DNA from: Pleurotus djamor
Lineage: Eukaryota; Basidiomycota; Agaricomycetes; Agaricales; Pleurotaceae
Reading direction: 5' to 3'
Assembly: GCA_029747585.1 (NCBI GenBank)
Contig: JAPEVF010000948.1
Span: forward strand, 1-16,999
Length of the DNA stretch: 16,999 nt
Part shown: positions 9,305 to 16,999 of the stretch, piece after piece
Layout of the letters: each line of letters starts with the position of its first letter
Numbering within the stretch: the first letter of the stretch is position 1
The notes under the pieces: model-generated
What the model saw: the letters and a program-made list of their open reading frames with translations, nothing else
What the model was told of the DNA's origin: nothing
Database searches by the model: none
Made by a program: the position numbers and the translations under genes

Positions 9305-10848
9305 ATGAAGAAGCCCCGACGCGTCTCTGATGAGACGACCCCCAAGGAACTCGAAGCGACCGACATGACCTCACTCCAAGCTGAAATCAATGCCATGATC
9401 GACGCCTGTTATGCTGAAATCCGACGTCTTTCTCGACCCCTCGAAGCCGAAATTCAACGCCTTCACGAACTGCATAACGCGAACTGCGCTGCGACGAGTC
9501 GACTCCCCGTTGAAGTGCTATCTATGATTCTTGGCTATCTAGTAAGTGCCAGCAAGGCCAGTATCATACTTCCACCTATGGGGTGGATCAATTTTACCCA
9601 CGTCTGCCGTTTATGGAGAACCACTGCCATCAATGAACCCCGTCTATGGACCGACCTTGCCACATGTCGGAGTGGCTGGCAACAAGAGATGCTTATCCGG
9701 GCTAGGCAAGCTCCCGTTCACCTAATGGTGGATTCTAATCCATTATCCGAGCAACAAGTTGCCTCCGCCGTCATCCCGTTCCCGGAACGCTTCAAGAGCT
9801 TGACATGGCGAGACAATTCAGATGAACTTCTCAAGCTTGTAAAGCCAGCTCCGCTTTTAGAGTCTGTAAACATTCACCTCAAATCACCAGCACCTTTACC
9901 GGCGGGCTTCCTTGGGAGCTATGCACCTCGTTTGCGGATCTTTTATTCACGCAATGTCTACGTCCACCTCGATGCACCTCTATTCTCAAATCTACGCGTT
10001 CTCTGTCTTCAAGGGCAATGGCATGACTCTATTGCCACATCAATCAAGCTGACTACGCTGCTCGCTTCCTTCGTTGCCTTGCACATCTCGAACAGCTCGC
10101 CATAAACATCCCCGCTGCAATGCAAGCAGATGTCGTTGACTCGGCTCAGAATGTCTCCGTCCACGCTCTCAAGATGCTTATGATCGGTGCCAACTGTAAA
10201 TGGCTGGTCCTTCATCAATTTCTTGAATCCATTCGTCTGGACGTCCTTCAGCGGGCTTTTGTCTACTCGAACTTCGACATGTACTCCCGAGATCGCTTCC
10301 CGGACGATATATTGAAGACACTCGTTACCTTCTTTGCATCCTGCATCGGCAAAAAGCCTGACTGCCTCAAGATCGCAGACTCTGGAGCGACGGACTTCTC
10401 ATACTCGGACCCCCTGAAACGGGAGTGTTACCTTCAAATCCAACCGCTGTCGTCAATCCCTGACCTCTTGAGCGCAGAGCTGGAAGTCACATCCTTTCAT
10501 ACCAATGGTGGACTCTTCCTGAAAGAGTCTCGTTCAGTCAAGCAACTTCATTTGGAGGGCGGTCTCGGACTAGAGCGTTTAGTGGGCCTCAATCCAGAAC
10601 CCTTACCGTATCCCTCTCTGCGACAGCTCCACATTCAAGGCCGTCATATGGAGCCCAAATCCCAAATGCTCCCCATGATGAAGAGATGGCTAGCGAATCG
10701 CATCGCGCTCGGAGCCCAGATCGACGAATTGTCGATCATTGGCCACAACCTGACACCTAAAGAGATTAAATCGCTCAGCCAGTCAGTATCCCTTGTACTT
10801 GTTTCTGAGTTTGGGGACGAAATTCGGGTACCACAAGGTTCTCAGTGA
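9305..10848 (+). pseudogene. F-box-like protein, copy A, frameshifted
   Basis: Starts MKKPRRVSDE with a basic patch, then a coiled coil (about 24-57), an F-box-like domain (about 64-112; SRLPVEVLSMI, THVCRLWRTTAINEPRLWTDL) and a leucine-rich C-terminal half. Against copies B and C one base is missing near 10064-10066 (CTCGATTTCCTT in B, CTCGCTTCCTT here). The frame then ends at TAA 10103-10105, leaving a 266-aa product. Beyond the shift the other frame stays open and alignable to the end at 10848 (IGANCKW, LPYPSLRQLHIQG). The decay therefore looks recent, or the base is a sequence error. F-box proteins commonly recruit targets to SCF ubiquitin ligases; no substrate can be named. No introns are seen. 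Confidence 0.8.
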
Positions 10849-10852
10849 TGGA

Positions 10853-10870
10853 AAGGTAGTTAACTACCTT
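10853..10870. repeat. 18-bp perfect palindrome after copy A
   Basis: AAGGTAGTT followed directly by its reverse complement AACTACCTT, starting 4 bp after the stop of copy A. It could be a binding site or a weak hairpin in the transcript. Function is unknown. Confidence 0.7.
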
Positions 10871-11435
10871 GACATCGTAGCAGGTGTTCAATATTCATGA
10901 CATGACGAATGTCTCTGTAATAGAAAGAACGGAATCATACCATGCATGGCAATATCATCTATGTAACAGAGTATATGCTCATACTACAAAAGACATCATT
11001 ACACCTTTTCTTTCACGGCGAAACCTTCCCAGTGCGGGTACTTAGGTTGTCTATCAATGTTGCACAGTCTGATGTCTTTATGCTGACCCCAGAACTTCAG
11101 ATCTACTGGAAAACGATGCTACACCTACCCTCACACGGAGAATCGCCTGCATCGTCCAATGGTATGTTCCCTGAAATGCCCCTATCATTGTTCGGACCGT
11201 CCAGGACCGCTTTCCTTTGACGCATTGGTTGTCTCACCACAGTGACCTACTCATCTTTGTTGCGAGGAACCAGGCCACTCCTCATTGGCATTTCCTCATT
11301 GCTACTTCAAGATGTGGCTCAAGTAACCTACAAGTGATCTCATTGATCAATCATTGACAGCACTGAACGTGAGATGGAGTCAAAGAGAGTGACCACAGTC
11401 CACCACCGTCAAGCTTCGGACCACTGAATCAGCAG

Positions 11436-11443
11436 TATTTATA
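11436..11443 (+). promoter_or_regulatory. TATA box of F-box copy B (shared promoter core)
   Basis: TATTTATA sits in a 30-bp block (11421-11450) that matches 27 of 30 positions with the block 13575-13604 upstream of copy C. The shared block supports a common, duplicated promoter. Confidence 0.65.
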
Positions 11444-11555
11444 CCAGCAGGCTCTGTGCGTGGACTTCCGTCTTTTCAACCACACTTTCCGCTCTACTCA
11501 CTGCCTTCACATCGATATCTGCTGCTTGTGCAATCACACACTAGACCCTCTCTCG

Positions 11556-13064
11556 ATGAGCACTGCCATGAAGAAGCCTCGACGCGTCTTGGAAGACCCA
11601 TCCTCCAAGGAATTCGACGCGACTGACATCCCGTCACTTCAAGTCCAAATCAACGCGAAGATCGACGCTCACTATGCTGAAATACGCCGCTTGCGTGCAC
11701 TGCATAACGCGACCTGCGCGGCGACGAGGCACCTTCCAGTCGAGATATTGTCCATGATCTTTCGAATCCTAGAAGATACCCATCGCTATAACTCTCCTCT
11801 GCCATGGATCAGTGTTACTCATGTCTGCCGTCTATGGCGAACCACCGCCATAAATGAACCTCGCCTGTGGACCAACCTTGAAGATTGTCGCGAAAACTGG
11901 AAACCAGAGATGCTTCACAGGGCTAAGACAGCTCCGGTGCACTTGAAAGTGCAAGGGACCCCATTGGTCGATCAATTCGTTCCCTCTGCTGTCCTCCCGT
12001 GCCCAGAACGTCTCCGAGGCTTGACGTGGTACGACAATGCCGATCATCTCCTTACACTGGTCAAGCCTGCTCCGTTCTTGGAGAGTGTCAACTTAAGGCT
12101 CCAATCGCCAGCACCTTTACCAGAGGGCTTTCTCGGGGGAAGTGCACCTCGCCTGCGAGATTTCCATTCGGACAATGTCTACATACACCTCAATGCATCT
12201 CTATTCTCGAATATACGCAAGATCTCTCTCAAAAGGCAGTGGCATGACCCAACCACGACATCACTCAAGCTTACTGCGTTTCTCGATTTCCTTCGCGGCC
12301 TGCCTTGTCTTGAAGATCTTTCAGTGGATATCCCTACTGAAATGCAAGCCGATGTCGTCAACCCAGCGGCCAACGTCTCAACCCACGCAATCAGAGCCCT
12401 TGATATTGGTGCAAATTGTCACTGGCCTGCACTTCGTCAATTCTTCCAATCTATCCGTCTCGACGCCCTCCGAAGTATCCAGGTTTGTTCGAAAACAGGG
12501 TGGAACTTACGAGATCCTTTCCCGGACGATATAATGAAGACGCTCGTCGTCTTCTTCAGGTCCTCCATCGGTGCCAAACCTAACTGCCTCGAGTTTGATA
12601 ATATTGAACGAGCGCGCTTCATCCATTCGGACCCGGTACAAGGAAATCGTTTTCTTACCGTCAAACCGTTGTCGTTGCTCCCCGCCATCTTAATCCCAGA
12701 GCTGGAAATCACAACTTTGCATACCCATGATGCACTCGTCTTGAAAGAGTCTCGTTTGATCAAAAGACTCCATTTCGAGGGCTATACAATGGAGAATCTC
12801 ACCGATTCCACTCTACAAACCTTACCATATCCGTCTCTCCGGCAGCTCCATATCAAATGCCGCCATATCAAGCCCAAGGTCAAAACAATTCCTATAATGA
12901 GAAGCTGGTTGGCGAAGCGCGCTTGCCTCGGGGCCAAGATCGACGAATTGTGGATTTCTGATCACAACTTGGTGCCGAAGGAGATCAAGTTGCTCAGCCA
13001 GGTAGTATCTCTGGTGCTCACCTCCGGGGGTGACGAAGTACGGGTACCCCAAGGCTCTATGTGA
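11556..13064 (+). CDS. F-box-like protein, copy B
   Basis: Single-exon gene of 502 aa. MSTAMKKPRRVLED gives a basic N-terminus; ATG 11568 (MKKPRR) is an alternative and matches the start of copy A. A coiled coil (about 28-50) leads into the F-box-like domain (about 58-110; HLPVEILSMIFRIL, THVCRLWRTTAINEPRLWTNL). The rest holds regular hydrophobic, leucine-rich segments (APRLRDFHS, LPYPSLRQLHIKC) as in LRR-type F-box proteins, though no strict LRR consensus is visible. Expected role: substrate adaptor of an SCF ubiquitin ligase, from family knowledge only. In the coiled coil it lacks the 11-residue segment present in A and D. It is intact and has its own TATTTATA promoter core, so it is probably expressed. 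Confidence 0.82.
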   Translation: MSTAMKKPRRVLEDPSSKEFDATDIPSLQVQINAKIDAHYAEIRRLRALHNATCAATRHLPVEILSMIFRILEDTHRYNSPLPWISVTHVCRLWRTTAINEPRLWTNLEDCRENWKPEMLHRAKTAPVHLKVQGTPLVDQFVPSAVLPCPERLRGLTWYDNADHLLTLVKPAPFLESVNLRLQSPAPLPEGFLGGSAPRLRDFHSDNVYIHLNASLFSNIRKISLKRQWHDPTTTSLKLTAFLDFLRGLPCLEDLSVDIPTEMQADVVNPAANVSTHAIRALDIGANCHWPALRQFFQSIRLDALRSIQVCSKTGWNLRDPFPDDIMKTLVVFFRSSIGAKPNCLEFDNIERARFIHSDPVQGNRFLTVKPLSLLPAILIPELEITTLHTHDALVLKESRLIKRLHFEGYTMENLTDSTLQTLPYPSLRQLHIKCRHIKPKVKTIPIMRSWLAKRACLGAKIDELWISDHNLVPKEIKLLSQVVSLVLTSGGDEVRVPQGSM

Positions 13065-13733
13065 CAAGTTTCCGCAACGTTGCTGGTATGGGTAGGCTAT
13101 CATGACGTGACGAATAGTTCAGGAGTATGTTACATAGAATCATATCATAGAATATCATATAGATAAATGGATATCCACGCGAAACAAGCTGTGGCGGCGC
13201 CTTTTCGTTTATCGCAAGACCTTCTGAGAAATGTTCACCGCAAACGATACACTGACGGAGCAGTGCTCAGCACCGCAGCTGCACTGCATACAGTGCGATG
13301 CCACAACCAGGACAACCCAATTGTCTCTCTTTTCCTGGGAGGCCCCTATCTCATTCAGACGCCGCGACAATCCTCTTCAACGCCTCAGTTGCCATCTTGC
13401 CATCGTCCAATGCGCCTCCGCCTCCTCCCTATCTGAACAACGAATACACCTGCTGCGCAATCGTTGATGCTGCAAGAACATATTGCTCCACTGCCACTTT
13501 ACAATGTGGCTCGATACCGACAACTGAGCTCATTGACAGCAAGAGGCGGCGGAGTCGAAGGAGAGGTAATGGAGCCACTGAATCAACGGTATTTATACTA
13601 GCAGATTTTGCGCGTTTACTTCCGTGTCTTCCGTACTTTTCCCTCCACTCACTGTACCTTCCAACTCAGCCCTCCTCTCTACTTGCTCGATCACAAGTCA
13701 TTCCCCAAGCACTCGCAGTGTAATCTCGACGTT
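13065..13733. other. Intergenic B-C: 3' flank of B and promoter of C
   Basis: 669 bp without a credible gene. It begins with a 10-bp palindrome GCAACGTTGC (13074-13083) and AT-rich repeats of ATAGAATCATATC type (about 13134-13165). The right end carries the promoter block of copy C. Short similarities to the A-B spacer (CATCGTCCAATG, CATTGACAGCA) support duplication of gene plus flank. Confidence 0.5.
13590..13597 (+). promoter_or_regulatory. TATA box of F-box copy C (shared promoter core)
   Basis: TATTTATA in the block 13575-13604, near-identical to the block upstream of copy B. The leader that follows is also recognisably similar (pyrimidine-rich, with CTTCCGTCTTTT-like versus CTTCCGTGTCTT). 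Confidence 0.65.
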
Positions 13734-15263
13734 ATGATCGCGACCACTTTTATGAAGAAACCTCGACTCGGACGCTTTCGTGAACCAACTGTCTCCGAGG
13801 AACTCGAATCGACTGATATCCCCCCACTTCAAGCTGAAATCACTGCGAAAATCGACGCATGTCACGCTGAAATCTTACGCCTACGTGAATTGCATAATGC
13901 AACCTGCGCGGCGACGAGGCGCCTTCCAGTCGAAATCTTGTACATGATCTTTGCTATCCTGGTCCAAGACATGAACTATTGCTTCAATTCACCCCCACGG
14001 TGGATAAATGTGACCTACGTCTGCCGTCTATGGCGAAACACTGCCATAAACGAACCTCGCTTATGGACCGAGTTTAACTCATGTCCTAAGAGCTGGCAAA
14101 GAGAAATGCTTTCCAGGGCCAAGAAAGTTCCCGTACCCTTGATAGTGCTAGAAGCCCCATTATCCGAGCAACCTATCCCCTCTGCTGTCCTCCCGTTCCC
14201 AGAGCGTCTGCGAAGCTTGACATGGTACCACACTGCCGATCATCTCCATACTCTGGTCAAGCCTGCTCCGTTCCTGGAGAGAGTCTACATACGGTTCCCT
14301 TCACCTGCACCTTTACCGGAAGGCTTTCTTGGGGGAAGCGCACCTCGTCTGTATCGCCTTTCCCTGCACAGTGTTTACACGCACCTCGACGCGCTTCTGT
14401 TCCAAAACCTACGCGAGCTCTCCCTCCAAAGGCAATGGCATGACCCTACCACGGCTCCACTCAAGCTCTCTGCTTTTCTTGGCTTTCTCCGCAGTCTTAC
14501 ACATCTCGAACATCTCTCTGTGGATTTCCCTACTGAAATACAACCCGATATCATCAACCCAGCTTCCAATGTCTCAAGCCACATTATTACAGCGCTCGAC
14601 ATCGGTGCGAATTGCCAGTGGACAGTTCTTCGCCAATTCCTTGAGTCCATTCATCTCGAGGCCCTCCAGAGTATCCATGTTCGCTCAAATTCACGCTGGG
14701 TCTCACGGGACCCCTTTACGGATGACGTATTGAAGATGCTTTTCGCCTTCTTTGGATCCTGCGTCCGTGCTAAACCTGATTGCTTAGATTTTGGTACTAC
14801 CAGGAGTCGCTTCATCTATTCCGACCCCCTGAAAGGGGAGCGTTCCCTTTGCATTGAACCGCTGTCATCACTCCCCGACGCCTTGATCGCCGAGCTAGAG
14901 ATCACATCTCTCCATGCCTATGGTCAACTTGTCTTGAAAGACTCTCATTCAATCAGAAAACTCTATCTGGGGGACTTTACAGAACACATGGAGCATTTGA
15001 TTGGATGTAGTCCAGAAACACTACCATATCCCTCTCTCCAGGAGCTTCATATCCAAGGCCGTTATATCAAGCCCAAAGCCAAAAGGATACCCATGTTAAA
15101 GAAATTGTTGGCGAAGCGGGCGTCATTGGGAGCTAAAATTGACGAATTGTGGATTTCTTATCACAACCTGACGCTCAACGAGATCAGGTCGCTGTGTCAG
15201 TTAGTATCCCTTGTGCTCACATCTGAGTCGGGGGAAGAACGGATACCCCAGCGTTCTAGGTGA
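13734..15263 (+). CDS. F-box-like protein, copy C
   Basis: Single-exon gene of 509 aa. The first ATG (MIATTFMKKPRLG) is used; the second, at 13752, aligns with the starts of A and B. Layout is as in copy B: coiled coil (about 32-54), F-box-like domain (about 62-114; RLPVEILYMIFAIL, TYVCRLWRNTAINEPRLWTEF), then a leucine-rich C-terminal half with LKLSAFLGFLRSL, DIGANCQW and LPYPSLQELHIQG. It is clearly a paralogue of B over its whole length and shares the short coiled-coil form and the promoter core, so B and C look like the closest pair by these markers. The role as an SCF adaptor is inference. Confidence 0.82.
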   Translation: MIATTFMKKPRLGRFREPTVSEELESTDIPPLQAEITAKIDACHAEILRLRELHNATCAATRRLPVEILYMIFAILVQDMNYCFNSPPRWINVTYVCRLWRNTAINEPRLWTEFNSCPKSWQREMLSRAKKVPVPLIVLEAPLSEQPIPSAVLPFPERLRSLTWYHTADHLHTLVKPAPFLERVYIRFPSPAPLPEGFLGGSAPRLYRLSLHSVYTHLDALLFQNLRELSLQRQWHDPTTAPLKLSAFLGFLRSLTHLEHLSVDFPTEIQPDIINPASNVSSHIITALDIGANCQWTVLRQFLESIHLEALQSIHVRSNSRWVSRDPFTDDVLKMLFAFFGSCVRAKPDCLDFGTTRSRFIYSDPLKGERSLCIEPLSSLPDALIAELEITSLHAYGQLVLKDSHSIRKLYLGDFTEHMEHLIGCSPETLPYPSLQELHIQGRYIKPKAKRIPMLKKLLAKRASLGAKIDELWISYHNLTLNEIRSLCQLVSLVLTSESGEERIPQRSR

Positions 15264-15675
15264 CGAACTTCCTTGACGTTGTCGGTGCGGGGTGGTCTCC
15301 TAGCTTCATGAGGACACCGCAGTACTCAAATATATCGTACGTACTTATATCATGGACTGAATACGTAGTAATACGACAGATGTGACGCTACCTCTAAGCT
15401 CAGGCTCTCTCAGTGCGCGTTCAATCGATGAGGCATGGCACAGTGAGCGAGGCACAGTGAGCGATCACCGACAACGTATGGTAGGTGGCCAACAGTACAT
15501 CCCTGTTGAAGGGCCTCGACGCGCTCGTATCAGATGCACCAGAAGATAGTGCTCATGCAGAATCTACGCGTCAAGTTCCCTCAAGTTCCGACGCCCGGCC
15601 AATACCTTCGTCCCTGAAATATTACTCCTATCCTTCTAGCCAAGTTTTGGCGACTTTCTCTCCGAAACCATTACC
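15264..15675. other. Intergenic C-D
   Basis: 412 bp, shorter than the other spacers. It lacks the TATTTATA block. It holds a 14-bp perfect tandem repeat (15437-15464) and a repeated TCAAGTTCC (15571-15579 and 15581-15589). No gene is supported. Confidence 0.5.
15437..15464. repeat. 14-bp perfect tandem duplication
   Basis: GGCACAGTGAGCGA occurs twice head to tail, upstream of copy D. Function is unknown; it may be a slippage product. Confidence 0.75.
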
Positions 15676-16999
15676 ATGAAGCCTCGACGTGCTCGTGCGG
15701 CTTCAGCTTCAACCTCGGACGTACCAGAAGTGACTGACGCTGTCTCACTCGCGTCTGAAATAGCCGCGAAAATCGACGCCTGTCATGCCGAAATTCAGCG
15801 GCTTTCTCGACCTTTTGAGGCTGAAATCCAACGCTTGCGCGAATTGCACAACACGTCCTGCGCATCAACGAGGCGCCTTCCAGCAGAAATATTGTGCATG
15901 ATATTTCGCATTCTAGTGGATTCATGTACTTTAAATCCTCCCCTGGGCTGGATAAATGTTACCCATGTGTGTCGTCTATGGCGGACCACCGCCATAAACG
16001 AGCCTCTCCTTTGGACAGACACCGCCGCAGTGTATCTCAAGAACTGGAAACAAGAGATGCTTTCCAGATCAAAGACGGCTCCGTTGCACTTGAAAGTGCT
16101 CTTGATCCCACTAGCCGAGCAACCCATCCCCTCTGCCGTCCTCCCATTTCCGGAACGCCTACGGAGCTTGACCTGGTGCGACAATGCGGACCACCTCTTC
16201 ACTCTAGTCAAGCCCGCTCCGTTTGTGGAGTCTGTGAACATCCGACTCCAGTTGGCAGCACCTTTGCCGGTGGACTTCCTTGGAGGAGATGCACCACGCC
16301 TGCGCAGCTTTTACGCGCGCAACGTCTACGTGCATGTAGATCCATCTTCGCTGTCAAATATACGCATTCTCTCTCTTGGAGGCCAATGGCATGATCCAAC
16401 GACGACGCTCAAACTCAGCGCATTCCTCACCTTCCTTCGCCGCCTTGTACACCTCGAAGAGCTCTCTATGGATATCCCTGGTGCAATGGAAGCCGATGTC
16501 GTCGATCCGTCTAGGAATATTGTCAGCCACCCCACTAAAAAGCTGGACGTCAATGCGAACCGTCAATGGCCGATCGTCCGCCAATTCCTTGAATCTATTC
16601 GTCTCGACGCCCTTCGGGATATCCGTGTTCGCTCAAATGCGGTGTATGATTCACGGGAGCTTTTTCCGGATGACATTTTGAAGACAATCCTTACCTTTTT
16701 CAAACCCGGCATCAATGCCAAACCTGACACTCTCAAGACCTCCTTCAGCAGTGAAGTGCAGCTCATTTCTTCAGACCTTGGGCAAGGGAAGCGCTGCCTT
16801 TTCGTTTTCCCTTTGCCAACGATCCCCAAAGCCATGATGCATGGAAATGAGATCACAACTTTCTACGCTGATGATCGGTTTGCATCTGCATTAGAAGAGT
16901 CCCGTTCGATAAAACGACTCCATCTAACTGGTGCCGCTGATCTGGCGGAGATTTTTGGCGAATCAAACTTCTTGCGGTATCCCTCCCTCCAGCAGCTCC
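15676..16999 (+). CDS. F-box-like protein, copy D (runs off window)
   Basis: Open from ATG 15676 to the window end (441 codons plus one base), with no stop or frameshift. MKPRRARAAS gives a basic N-terminus. The coiled coil (about 25-58) contains the segment SRPFEAEIQRL shared with copy A. The F-box-like domain (about 66-118) has RLPAEILCMIFRIL and THVCRLWRTTAINEPLLWTD. The C-terminal half aligns with the other copies (LVKPAPFVESVNIRL, QWHDPTTTLKLSAFL, RYPSLQQL). By eye it is the most divergent copy, and by comparison about 60 residues are missing beyond the edge. No introns are seen. The function is inferred from the domain only. Confidence 0.82.
   Translation, partial: MKPRRARAASASTSDVPEVTDAVSLASEIAAKIDACHAEIQRLSRPFEAEIQRLRELHNTSCASTRRLPAEILCMIFRILVDSCTLNPPLGWINVTHVCRLWRTTAINEPLLWTDTAAVYLKNWKQEMLSRSKTAPLHLKVLLIPLAEQPIPSAVLPFPERLRSLTWCDNADHLFTLVKPAPFVESVNIRLQLAAPLPVDFLGGDAPRLRSFYARNVYVHVDPSSLSNIRILSLGGQWHDPTTTLKLSAFLTFLRRLVHLEELSMDIPGAMEADVVDPSRNIVSHPTKKLDVNANRQWPIVRQFLESIRLDALRDIRVRSNAVYDSRELFPDDILKTILTFFKPGINAKPDTLKTSFSSEVQLISSDLGQGKRCLFVFPLPTIPKAMMHGNEITTFYADDRFASALEESRSIKRLHLTGAADLAEIFGESNFLRYPSLQQL

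Larger units (their letters stand above)
10849..11555. other. Intergenic A-B: palindrome and promoter of copy B
   Basis: 707 bp with no convincing gene. A frame from ATG 10942 (92 aa) has no family features and no counterpart between B and C. The left end has an 18-bp palindrome. The right end carries the TATTTATA promoter core of copy B and CTCATTG-type short repeats (about 11280-11360), part of which recurs upstream of copy C. Confidence 0.5.

Noticed and set aside
10942..11220. 92-aa frame with an ATG and a partly repeated LHL--HGE motif.
   Set aside because: No recognised family and no counterpart in the B-C or C-D spacer. The length can occur by chance.
11460..11555. N-terminal extensions of copies B and C from non-ATG codons.
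   Set aside because: The extensions start at GTG or TTG, are the duplicated 5' leader, and lie close behind the TATTTATA box. The ATG starts align among the copies.
13167..13723. Overlapping plus-strand frames of 78-141 aa between copies B and C.
   Set aside because: They overlap the shared promoter block and leader of copy C, and their sequences show no domain.
15485..15679. 64-aa frame upstream of copy D.
   Set aside because: It begins at GTG, runs into the start of copy D in another frame, and has no counterpart upstream of the other copies.
1..16999. tRNA, rRNA, CRISPR arrays, transposons or LTRs.
   Set aside because: Reading the spacers showed no such structure. A covariance-model or repeat search was not possible here.

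Overview
The window looks like nuclear DNA of a mushroom-forming basidiomycete (Agaricomycetes). Genes are dense and on both strands. The coding regions of the conserved genes are cut by many short GT-AG introns, mostly 49-72 nt. The gene families also fit: a basidiomycete-style HET-domain protein and a tandem cluster of F-box-like proteins. There is no sign of bacterial operons, CRISPR or transposases. The organism assignment is inference, since no species-specific marker is visible.

Left part (1-5354). An AP endonuclease of the ExoIII/APE1 family (+, 5 exons, 179-1633) converges on a HET-domain gene (-, 4 exons, 3576-1734), with only 100 bp between the stops. Next comes an OTU1/YOD1-type deubiquitinase (-, 7 exons, 5354-4047). 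All three models were rebuilt exon by exon. Every junction keeps the reading frame and joins family motifs.

Middle (5355-9142). Two tandem Hsp9/Hsp12 small stress protein genes (+, 5549-5976 and 6790-7160) have TATATAA boxes and bZIP-type sites upstream. The first is divergent from OTU1 across 194 bp. The second converges on a Chm7/CHMP7-like ESCRT-III gene (-, 4 exons, 9142-7355).

Right part (9305-16999). Four tandem, same-strand, intronless F-box-like paralogues follow. Copy A is broken by a one-base deletion, B and C are intact, and D runs off the window. B and C share a duplicated promoter core. A and D share an 11-residue segment in the coiled coil.

The left and middle genes are mostly housekeeping or stress genes (DNA repair, Cdc48-linked deubiquitination, stress protein, nuclear envelope ESCRT). 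The HET gene and the F-box array are the fast-evolving accessory part. I see no convincing new multi-gene system. The most interesting signals are the array's recent birth-and-death history, the two alternative starts of the AP endonuclease, and splice-site peculiarities in HET and Chm7.
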